64,000 bases of DNA, taken from the NCBI GenBank assembly GCA_029961685.1, contig JARWKL010000008.1:9488501-9552500 (forward strand), given 5' to 3'. This document shows, in pieces, positions 34,455 through 48,039 of the stretch; positions within the stretch are counted from its first letter, which is position 1, and every line of letters begins with the position of its first letter. A program made the position numbers and the translations under genes. Origin of the DNA: Aristolochia californica. Taxonomy: Eukaryota; Streptophyta; Magnoliopsida; Piperales; Aristolochiaceae. The notes under the pieces were generated by a model. It searched no databases, was not told the origin of the DNA, and was given only the letters and a program-made list of their open reading frames with translations.

Positions 34455-34526
34455 CGTCGTTGCCGGGGATCGAACCCGGGTCACCCGCGTGACAGGCGGG
34501 AATACACACCACTATACTACAATGGC
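34455..34526 (-). tRNA. tRNA-Asp(GTC)-like copy joined to the LTR primer-binding site
   Basis: On minus it folds as a 72-nt tRNA: acceptor GCCATTG with CAACGAC, A-box-like TAGTATAGTGG, anticodon arm CCCGC-CTGTCAC-GCGGG with anticodon GTC, T arm CCGGGTTCGATCCCCGG (intact B box), discriminator G, and then an encoded CCA (34452-34454). Plant nuclear tRNA genes do not encode CCA, so this was probably copied from mature tRNA. Two changes in the 5' acceptor strand (expected GTCGTTG) give two mispairs. Whether it is transcribed is unknown. TTTT follows on minus about 20 nt downstream. Confidence 0.8.
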
Positions 34527-34530
34527 GCCA

Positions 34531-37500
34531 GAAATTTCTCTGCATGCCATTACATAACAGAAATCTGCCAAAACTAACCAAGTCCAAACTCGGGTGATGG
34601 ACCAAGGCCTTGTCAGCCTTGTGGATTCAGGAAGTACACATAATTTTCTCAATTTGACCGCTACTCAACACCTTCAACTACAGATATTTCCACACTCAAT
34701 AGCAATAGTTTCGATTGCCAATGGAGAAAAAGTTCCTAGCTACTATATCAGCAAAAAAGTAAAATTCTCAAACGGCACAACTTTCTTTCTTTCAAAAATT
34801 TTTGTCGGGTTCAATATGGTATTGGGTATTAAATGGCTACAAAAATTAGGCCCTATTTTATGGGATTTTACTGCTTTAACTATGAGTTTTGAAATGGGCG
34901 GACAACAAGTACTATTACAGGGAAGTCACGTGCACAAGTCACATCACATTCATACGCTTCACACACAGGCCAATCCGGACAACAATATAGAACATCTCCT
35001 GGATGAATTCTCGAACTTGTTCCAAGAGCCCTCCGGGCTGCATCCCTTAAGGTACTGTTACCATTGGATATGTTTAAAACAAGGCTTAGAAGTGGTGGTC
35101 ATTCGACCTTATCGGTACCCACATCTCTAGAAAGATGAAATCGAAAGATAGTGCCAAGCCATGTTACAACAAGGCCTTATTTACAACAGTTGTTCACCAT
35201 TTTCATCACCAGTCCTCCTTGTTAAGAAACATGATGGTACATGACAATTTTGTGTCGATTATCAGGATTTGAATGCCCAAAATATGAAAGATAAGTTCCC
35301 TATTCCTATGGTAGAGGAGATTTTTGCACGGGTCATATATATTCACCAAATTGGATTTGCGCTCAAATATCATCAGGTTCGTATGCATCCAGAAAACATC
35401 GAGAAAACTGCCTTCCACACTCATCATGGCCACTTTGAATTTGTGGTCATGCCATTTGGGTTATCCAATGCACTATCCACATTCTAGGCATTAATGAACG
35501 AGGTATTCCACAACTATCTTCGCAAATTTTTACTTGTTTTCTTTGATGACATACTCATTTACAGCCAGTCCGAACCTCAACATTTAGAGCATTTAAGATT
35601 GGTATTTCGACTGTTACGTTCCCTTCAATTATATTTAAATAAATCTAAATGCTCATTTACGACATCACATGTGGCCTATCTCGGCCATATTATTTCCCAT
35701 GATGGGGTCACAGTTGATTTTGAGAAAATTCAAGCTATTGCCGATTGGCCGCAACCTATGAATACCTCTGCTTTGAGAGTGTTTTTGGGATTGGCAGGAT
35801 ATTACAGAAAATTTATCAGGAACTATGGACCGATAGCAGCACCATTGACAAATCTCCTCAAGAAAAATTCCTTTATTTGGGATGATCAGGCCACACGGCC
35901 CTTCTCATATCTCAAATTAGCTATTGGATTCGCACTAGTTCTGCAACTTTCCAATTTTGAAGATTTATTTGAGATCGAGTGTGACACATCAGGTGGGAGC
36001 ATTGGGGCCGTTCTACAGCAGCACTTTTACCCTATTGCATATTTTAGCTGACAGCTGGCAATACAACATCACAAATTGCCAGCATATGAACGCGATTTAA
36101 TCGGATTGGCCAAAGCTATCCAACATTGGAGACCATACTTATGGGACCGTGCATTTCTCATTCGCATTGATCATTACAGTCTTAAATATTTTCTGGAGCA
36201 GCAACTCACGACTTCTCCTCAACAACACTGGATCAGTAAATTGATGGGATTCGACTTTACAATGGAATACCGTGCTGGCAGGTTAAACAAGACGGTTGAT
36301 GCCTTGTCACGACGTTTGGAGACTCCGCCGCTTCTCTATGCTATCAGCCAACCTCATTTTATTCTATTAGACTTGGTCAAGGAGGAAAATGCCCGCAATC
36401 CGATTCTTCTCGATATGCACAAGAAAATTATAGAGGGGGCATTGGACTCTAGATGGACCATTCAAGATTCTCTTATTTATTACAATTTATGATTATATGC
36501 CCTACACACTTTGAATTTGGTTTCAGCCATCATCTCTGCATACCATGACAGCACTCATGAAGGCACCCAGAAAACATTGCATCGCATTCGAGCAGATTTT
36601 TATTGGCAGGCTATGAAGACCTCTATCGCAGCATATGTAACATCTTGTCCGATGTGTCAATGTAACAATGCCAAATACTTAAATCTCGTGGGTCTTCTGC
36701 AGCCTTTGGCACTTCCTACACAAGTGTGGGCCAAAATTTCTATGGATTTCGTTGAAAGTCTTCCCCAATCTTCTGGAAAATCGATATTATTTGTGGTGGT
36801 GGATCGGTTCTCCAAGTATGTTCACTTTATCCCCATGGCACACCCATATATAGCATCCAGAGTGGCACAGATATTTCTCGAGCATATTGTTCGTTTACAT
36901 GGTATTCCCGTATCGATTGTTAGTGATTATGATGCAGTCTTTACCAGCACATTTTGGCATGAACTGTTTTGTCTATGCAGCACCAAGTTGAAGTTCTCAT
37001 CATCCTATCATCCTCAAACAGACGGCCAAACATAGGTAGTTAATTGCACTATGAAAATGTATCTTTGATGTCTAGTGGACAATCGTCCTAAAAATTGGGT
37101 TCAATGGCTACCGTGGGATGAATATTGTTACAACACTTCCTTCCACACAGCATTACAGTCTACTCCCTTCAACATTCTATATGGCAAAGATCCTCCTCGT
37201 CTTCTCTCGTATACTCTGGGATCCACCCGTGTGGACTCTATTGATCAAGCACTCATTGAAAGGGACCAGGTGCTACAAAATATTTCGGCTCGCCTCCTCA
37301 AAGCACAAGTTCGTATGAAGGACTTCTACGACAAGGGACACTGGGATATCGCATACAAGGAAGGAGACTATGTCTGGTTACGACTCCATCCTTACCGCCA
37401 ACACTCACTAGCGGGGGACCACTGTGATAAACTTTCTCCAAAGTACTTTGGACCTTTCTCTATTATTCGACATGTCGGGCCAGTCGTCTATCAATTGCAA

Positions 37501-37784
37501 CTTCCCGCAATGGCTAAACTTCATCATGTGTTCCATGTCTCCTTACTTAAACCCTTTCAGGGACCACCTCCTTCATCAATTTTGTCCCTTCCTCTGGTGG
37601 ACAATGGACGGGTTATTCTTACTCCAACTACGGTATTGTGTACCCATCGTATTAATGACTAGTGGGAGATTCTAGTCCAATGGAAGGACACCAAACAAGA
37701 GGTTGGTACATGGGAACAGCTGGCCAAACATGTCTACCTAACTAACGAGCTTGAGGACAAACTCTTTCTCCATGGGAGGGCAGA
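34531..37784 (+). pseudogene. A2 protease, RT, RNase H, integrase and chromodomain-like tail
   Basis: The most complete A-family pol. It has protease with LVDSGSTHNFLN (about 34610), RT with [42 protein letters not shown] and [11 protein letters not shown] (about 35537-35570), thumb LGHIISHDGVTVD, and RNase H with ECDTSGGSIGAVLQQ and LEQQLTTSPQQ. Integrase has CPMCQCN, MDFVESLP and SDYDAVF. The third catalytic codon is TAG (37033-37035) in HPQTDGQT-VVN, where A3 has GAG, so one change removed both the residue and the frame. Other stops are at 36049, 36490 and 37660. The end (WEILVQWKDT..TWEQL) is chromodomain-like. Confidence 0.88.
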
Positions 37785-38625
37785 TGTTGAGGACTCTATA
37801 GCTCATTGAGTCACCCAAAGGAGGTGGCAATGACTCATTGAGTTAATTACTTTTAAATTTCATATTTTATATTACTTTAAGTATAGTTTTTTATTAAGTA
37901 TGTAAGGATCCAGGTCGTAGGGGTAAAATTGTTAATTAAGCCCTAAAACTCTAATGACGTCAAACCCCATTTAGAGGGTAGAAAAATAGAAGAAAGAGAA
38001 GCATTGAATTAGGTTAAATAGGGTTTGGAGTTCTCCTTGACGAGGTCTAGGGTTTTGGAGGTCTCCTTGACGAGCTCCAGGTATAGTTTCTCTCCTTATT
38101 TGGATTTATTCTTTCCCCTTTGGAATTCTGTTTTGCATTGAACTTACCAAAGCCAAGGGGAAAGGGTCATTTCTGTTTTCGAGTTCAATCAGAGGTTGTA
38201 GCCTCTCCTACATCCACAGCAGCCAGAGGAGGCTTCTCTCCTTCATTTCGAGCAAGGGTAGGGGTTTTCCCAATGGCCCAACCCAAGAGCAACCTCTAAA
38301 GAGGCTCTTCAGCCTCTAATCTAGCAAGGGCAGGATTAGGGACACTTAATCTCTCAGATGTGAATAACAGCACTTAGCCAAGAGGGTTCTTACCCTCTCA
38401 GCAGTGAGCAACCAAGGGTTCAACCCCCTTACTAGCCGAGAGCAGCAAGGGTTCTCAACCCTTACCGAGAATAGCCAAGAAAGGAGACTCCTTTTCATTC
38501 TTACTAAGAACAGCCAAAGAAACGGGACTCCTTTTCATCCCTTACTGAGAGCAACAGCTCTATTACAGTGCTGGATTCACAAATCTCACACCGAATTACT
38601 CGATCCATGGCTAGGGACCATAACA
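37785..38625 (+). repeat. 3' LTR of A2
   Basis: 841 bp, TGTTGAGGACTC to GGACCATAACA, followed by CTTCT. It has an intact gag start context (ATGGCTAGGGACC, about 38607), while the 5' LTR copy lost it. Hairpins at 38191-38540 are the clearest example of the module series, three consecutive ones being spaced exactly 33 nt. Confidence 0.92.
38191..38534 (+). repeat. Series of short hairpin modules in the LTR leader
   Basis: Stem pairs visible by eye: AGAGG-CCTCT (38191), AGAGGC-GCCTCT (38300), GATTA-TAATC (38334), AGAGGGT-ACCCTCT (38381), AAGGG-CCCTT (38414), AAGGGTT-AACCCTT (38447) and AAAGGAG-CTCCTTT (38480). Starts are 33 nt apart from 38381 to 38480. Linkers resemble TTACCGAGAACAGC. The stems differ in sequence but remain self-complementary. 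The same design, with other stems, is present in all A-family LTRs. Confidence 0.75.
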
Positions 38626-38630
38626 CTTCT

Positions 38631-39294
38631 GCCTCCCAATCTTATGTCATAGGATTAGGAAGATCATCCTTAAGTTACGTATTCTTTCTCTTTGCTTTCA
38701 AAAGCACATAGACAAATCTTGACCAATTCAAGTAGTTCTTCCCATTTAATTTCCTTGAAGTAATAATCTCCCTACCATTTATACCACAACCAAATAAGAC
38801 AATAACCAATAAACAACCACACCAAGAACAATCCATAAATACACTCGATTTACAAAACATAATCTACTCAAGTTCAGTTGGACCCGACACCCAGAAATCA
38901 ACCTTAGGGTATATGTCGCAAACCCTAGGAACCATACCTAAAACTTCAACAACAATTTGAATCAATTTGAGACCCAAAATAGTTCAACCCTTCCAAATAA
39001 TTATGTAGTTCAAGCATCACAAGACAAGTCTACCCAAATCCAAATCTGCTCTAAACCTAAGAAGAGATAGGAGAAACCCCTCTAAGAGCACAATAATACA
39101 TAATAATTGTTCAATAAGTTGTAGAAGTCATCGAACAAGTGGTTATGGCTGAAGAAAAAAGGGAAAGATCTTACTTTTACTCACTCATAAGAACATATCA
39201 ACAAAAACCATCTAGGAGAAGTCTTTGGCTTTAAAATAAAAAGAATAAAAATTTGTACAACTTCCCAAGCTCAATCTTTATCACTCTAATACCA
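38631..39294 (-). pseudogene. Copia gag N-terminus and leader remnant
   Basis: On minus, 38780-38690 reads ITSRKLNGKNYLNWSRFV followed by LKAKRK. This is the start of a copia Gag (consensus-like LNG-NY--W). The leader to the right has no further motif, and a PBS-like CATGGTATTAGAG on minus ends at about 39283-39295. The A2 insertion probably separated this from the gag knuckle at 16284-16884. Confidence 0.5.
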
Positions 39295-39698
39295 TGTAAA
39301 ATTGTAAAATCAATAAATAAAGAGAAAACGAAGATGAAATAAAAGGGAGAAAAGAGGGAGAAGAAGGTTGCTTGGAGAGTAACAACTGGTAGGGATCAAT
39401 TTGATCCCTAATCTCTTTATCAAATCAATTAAGTGGATTTAATCCCTAATCTCTTTATTATATCTCTTAAGTGAAAAGACAACTAAAGGATAAAATTACT
39501 TTTACTACATGCATTTGTTGTATATGTAACCATATAAAACAAAAAATAAAATAGAAAACATAATAAGGTTTATGTATCACTATTCTATTACCTCTGTAGC
39601 CAATATATATCATTAAGACACATGAGTAATAACCAAAATACCCCTAATTTCATATTTTCTTACAAGTTTCATCTTTTAGAGAACCCAAAAAGTTTACA
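39295..39698 (-). repeat. Putative copia 5' LTR
   Basis: It begins on plus with TGTAAAATTGTAAAATC directly beside the PBS-like sequence. The far end is uncertain: TTACA, the expected complement of TGTAA, occurs at 39660-39664 and 39694-39698. No partner LTR is recognisable in the window. Confidence 0.35.
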
Positions 39699-40160
39699 AG
39701 AAATTTTAGAAAAACAATTACGAATTAGAGTCTTTAAGAATTTTCATAAAAATAAAAAATAATTGTTAACTCTACGAAGTTGTTTGCGCATCGTTGAGGC
39801 CTGCTTCCATGACATCTTGAGAACAAAATTTAATTTATATTAAAATCAACTCGTCAAGAATTAGAAAAAATATATAAAAATGGAAGAAAATTCTAATAAA
39901 ATTTGGAAGAAGTGGATGATTACATTTTACACAAGCAATAATTCTTATTCAATAAACCCAAGACATCCCATGTACATCAATTATTTGTTTAAAACACATA
40001 AAATTGATGCAGATAATATCAATCAAAAAATAAGGTTAGACCCAATGAAATTTACAAAAATGGCAGGAACGGAATTCAGAACTTTTGTCATTCTTTATGA
40101 GAGAAAAAAAAGCTAGAAGTTTTAATACATATCCTTAAAACGGGTCTTATCAATCAACAT
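39699..40160. other. AT-rich intergenic stretch, nothing recognised
   Basis: Short AT-rich frames only. No motif, LTR end or RNA gene is seen. Confidence 0.4.
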
Positions 40161-43063
40161 TAGGGGTGGCATGAGCCGGTTCGCGAGTCACTCGAGTTCG
40201 GCACGATTCCAGCTAGATTCAATTTTTCTGGATCTCAAACCGAGTTCGAGATCTAGACAAGGCTCTTTTAAGTTATCGAGCCGAACTCGAACAAACCATT
40301 CTTCGGTTCAAAAGCTCGTGAGCTGGGTCATTTACTTTAGGAGACTCAACAACCAAGTGCCAGAATCGGGACGGGATGTCTCCGAGTTTCAACTCATAGA
40401 GTCAAAACTTATCACCAACTCACCCCATCCAGGTGAGCACATTTTGGCTTCCCTCTAGCTAGGTTTTTATAAGCCTTCCTCATAAGCCATTCTCCTTGTT
40501 TTACCTATGTGGGACTAATAAAACTCTTGTGAATAAAAGAATGAATAAAGAAAAAGAAAATAAAGGGAAAAAAGAAAAAATAAGGGAAGAAAAAAAAGAA
40601 AAAAATAGGAGAATAAGGAAAAAAATTGAAAAAAAAGAGGAGAGGAGTGAAGGAAAAATTAAAAATAAAAATATATATTGAAAATTTTAAATGAATTAAA
40701 ATTATAATTAATGTGCAAATTGAGTAAATAAATATAAATTATTTTATAAAACTATAAAAAAATAAGAGAAGAAAAAAGGAAAAAAGGAAAATTAAAAAAA
40801 TGGAGGAGAAGAGTGAAGAAAAAAATTAAAAAATATATTTAAAAATTTTAAATGAATTAAATTATATTTAATGTGAAATTGAGGAAATAAATATAAACTA
40901 TTTTATAAAAGTATAAAGAAAAAATAAGGAAATAAAAAAAATAAAAAAGGAAAATGAAAAAAATGGAGGAGAAGAGTGACAGAAATATATATATAATGTA
41001 TTTAAAAATTTTAAATGAATTAAAATTATGATTAATGTGAAAAAGGATGAAATAAATACAAAATATTTTATAAAAATATAAAGAAAAAATAAGGGAAGAA
41101 AAAAAGGAAAAAAGTAAAATGAAAGAAAAGGAGGAGAGAAAAAGGAAAAGAAAAATACATAAGAGTTGAAAGACAAAAGGAAAAAGGAAACAAATAGTAG
41201 GAAAAGGAGAAGAGTGAAGGAAAAAATTTTAAATTAAAATATATATTTAAAATTTTTAAATGAATTAAAATTATAATTAAAGTGAAAATGAGGAAAATAA
41301 AAAATAAACTATTTTATAAAAATATAAAGAAAAAAAGGTAGAAAAAGGGAAAATGGGAGAATAAGGAAAAAAAGGAAAATGAAAAAAATGGAGGAGAGGG
41401 AAAAAGGAAAAGAAAATTAAATAAGAGTTGAAAGACAAAAGGAAAAGGAAATTAAATAAGAGTTGAAAGACAAAAGGAAAAGGAAACAAATAGCAAGAAG
41501 AAGCGAAGAGTGAAGGAAAAAATTAAAATATATATTTTAAATTTTAAAATGAATTAAAAATATAATAAAAGTGAAATTTGAGGAAAATAAATATAAACTA
41601 TTTTATAAAAAAGTTATTTTTATACATGAGAAATATTTTGTTAATATTTTCTTGTACAATTGAGCCATGTTCTTAAATCATTGTTTTTAAATCTTTGTCT
41701 CAATTTGAAAGTTTCTCTTGTTCATAACTTAGCATATTTCAAGTCTTTGTGACTTGTGAGGGCTGAAAGGTCGAAACCAGATGAAAGTAAGGAGCAGTAG
41801 GTAAAGGAGATGAACTTGATCCTATTAATTGAGACTTGGTTATTAATATGGATTGTTAAGTAAATAATACTCATCTAGAATACCCTTTCAATTTAATTGA
41901 CCCATCACAAAGATAAATGTCCTGACATATAAAATAATTTGTAGTATTGGTAATAAAAATTTATTAAAAACGAAGTCATATTAGTGGTATTTTCAAGAAA
42001 TGTTGAAAAGACATTTTAGTAGAAATACGTTTCTAGGGACTATTAGTATCTCATGTTTTTTGGAAACATTTTACTAATTGGAAATTCTTATTAAAAAAAT
42101 CATATAATTTTCTAAGTAAGATGTTTCTACCATGATGGGCTAAAAAATCGTATATAATTTTTTTAATAAGTATTTGATAATTGATACTGTAATACTTTTA
42201 GCGTGAGGCAATTTTCATAGCAATTTTGTGTTTGACATTTTATTTGATTAAAAATTTATTGATAAATATAGTAATATATTAGATTGATTATTAATTTTTA
42301 TTTATTTCCTTGGAAGAGGCAATAAGAGGTCCATTTAACTTTCCTAAGAAAATTTTAAAATATTTTTTGTAATTTTCTAGTAAGTCACTAATAGTAATAG
42401 GATTTTATTTAAAAGTTTTTTGGAAATATATATCCTAGGAAAAACATTTCTAGTTTTTCCTAGAATATAAATTTTTAACCAGGGGCACTAAGGAAACCAT
42501 AGTAAATTTATGGCCAGATTCAGAAATTACAAAATAATCTAGACAACGTTTTGGGGTAAAAAATATTAATACTGGTGCGTTCTAATCCATTATCAAGATT
42601 CAATCTAAACTTCCCCTATCATTATTTTTTTTAAATGTATACATAATTTTATATATAATTTATTTGACATATATTTTAAGCAAAGTATTAAATGTAAGTT
42701 GAAGCTCAAACTCGGTTCAAATTATTAGGCTCGAGCTCGATTACAATTTTAGGCTCGAAGCTAAGGTTGGCTCGAGCTGGAGTTCGAAATATTTAAATCA
42801 AGATCACCTCGAACATAGGAAGGTCTGGGCTTGGCTTGATTTGATGCCACCCTTATGCCCAATTTTAAGTAGAGGTCATGCCCAATTTTATATAAAAGTC
42901 ATGCCCAATTTTATGTAAAATGTATGCATAATTTTATATATAATTTATTTGATATATACTTTTTGAAAAGTTTTAAATGAATGTTAAAATTCGGCTCGAA
43001 ATCGGTTAAAATTCTTGGGCTCGTGCTTGATAACAATTTTAGGCATACTTAATGCCACCCCTA
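40161..43063. mobile_element. hAT-like non-autonomous DNA transposon, copy 1
   Basis: Ends TAGGGGTGGCAT and ATGCCACCCCTA form terminal inverted repeats of the kind found in plant hAT elements. Subterminal CpG-rich stretches with repeated GAGCTCG/CGAGCCG motifs lie at both ends. No transposase frame exists. The flanks ATCAACAT (40153-40160) and ATTCAACAT (43066-43074) are an approximate duplication. The right terminal module occurs twice (42690-42850 and 42955-43063). A 620-bp interior block (42036-42655) is shared with copy 2 at 50750-51370. Confidence 0.6.
40690..41620. repeat. Purine-rich diverged tandem repeats inside the hAT-like element
   Basis: A phrase of the form (A)TTAA-GTGAAA-TGAGGAAATAAATATAAACTATTTTATAAAA recurs near 40690, 40857, 41020, 41267 and 41553, with A/G-rich filler of variable length (units about 165-290 bp). 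Long apparent frames rich in Phe on the minus strand are by-products of this composition. Confidence 0.75.
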
Positions 43064-44174
43064 AGATTCAACATGACATCTTGAAAAACTAAGGTAGCTC
43101 ACATTAAATTAGTTTCTCTAAGAATTAAGGGAAATTTGAGGTAAAATTCAAGTGAGTAAGATTGTTATTTATTTATAAGAAATGAAAATATGTTTATATA
43201 GTGTTTTTTTCTTGCCAAGATCATAGGGACATTTTATCCAGTTAAACATGATATAAACTCAAGAAAATTTCAATAAAAAACATTTTCATTTATTTGATGT
43301 GGCATCCGGTATATAGAATGGATAAAAGTAATGAAAATGATAGTCACAAAACAAGAAAAAAATACGAATTGCATCCAGATTACAGCTAGTCGACTGTAGC
43401 TGGCCTTCTTCCCAAATTTTACAACATAAAATTATCTGGTCCCGAGGTGTTGTATAAGCAGTTGAGTTGCAAGTCTTAGCAGCTGGAAGCTAATCCATGT
43501 ACACATCTGCTCAAGGTATCAATAATTCAGACACCCACTTAAGAGCTTTTCCCAAAACAAGCGAATTGTTAGCTTTCTTGACACCCAAAAACCATCCCAC
43601 TGAAGGCATGGCTATCACAACAGTGGCGAGTCAATTTTTGGCTATGGGATGGCAAACTGATTAGGATTGGCTATTGCAATTGAAATAGTCCTTACAGCAA
43701 GCTTACAGTAGTGGGAAACTACTCACTGTTACTGTCGCAAATTACACTCAATTACAGAGAAAACTGTCGGGAATACAAAGCAAATTTTGTTACAGAGCTA
43801 TGTCGAGAAAAAGAGTCAGGAAAGCCAACTTATCCCCTTTTGTTTCCATATTTTATGAATCAGCCAGGGTTAGCCATGCAATGGAATTCACAGGAAAAGC
43901 CTCAGTGACTTTTACCTACTGCTAAGCTTCACTGAAGACAAATTTAGAATCTAAGAGCACACATAGTCACTTAAGCATGCTTAAGCACAGACTAGCATAT
44001 TCCTCCGAAGCACATTCCCAATCCCTGTCAAATATATAATTTTGATTTCTTGTTCTTACTAATCTATACTTCGGTATTAGTATGACTTAGAATCGGTCTA
44101 AGATAGTCATCATATGCCATCTATACCTGCAAAACAAGACAAATTTCCCACTCCAAACAAGCTTCTAATCCACA
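43064..44174. other. Region downstream of MCM4 (probable 3' UTR and intergenic)
   Basis: No conserved coding frame. The part next to the MCM4 stop (44174 downwards) should hold its 3' UTR. The sequence is less AT-rich than the hAT-like element to the left, but no termination signal could be fixed with confidence. Confidence 0.4.

Positions 44175-48039
<3,865 letters not shown>

Larger units (their letters stand above)
32927..34526 (+). mobile_element. Integrated LTR-PBS-tRNA segment (Athila-type), probable plus-strand strong-stop DNA
   Basis: A 1600-bp insertion with exact duplications GCCAG (32922-32926 and 34527-34531). Its order is four bases ATTC, an LTR 32931-34445 starting TGACATGAG and ending CACATCA, a 6-nt spacer, and then a complete antisense tRNA-Asp with CCA (34452-34526). 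There is no gag or pol. The four extra bases correspond to the gap between the polypurine tract and the LTR in the Athila element at 57011-57023 (GGGGAATTTGATGAG). Both ends therefore match a plus-strand strong-stop DNA that copied its whole tRNA primer. Confidence 0.82.
17133..38625 (+). mobile_element. Chromovirus A2, outermost element of a four-deep nest
   Basis: 5' LTR 17133-17897 plus 31639-31688, internal region 31689-37784, and 3' LTR 37785-38625. Exact 5-bp duplications CTTCT lie at 17128-17132 and 38626-38630. Two insertions split it: C2 (with A3 and B2 inside) in the 5' LTR, and the LTR-tRNA segment at 32927-34526 between gag and protease. The two LTRs differ at roughly one position in ten over their first 160 bp by eye, so this is the oldest member of the nest. 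Confidence 0.9.

Noticed and set aside
38191..38534. Evenly spaced units that superficially resemble a CRISPR array
   Set aside because: The linkers are only loosely alike, the units are self-complementary, the same layout recurs in every A-type LTR, and the DNA is clearly from a plant.
40898..41489. Phe-rich minus-strand frames that could look like membrane proteins
   Set aside because: Direct consequence of A/G-rich tandem repeats on plus. No start context and no conservation between repeats.
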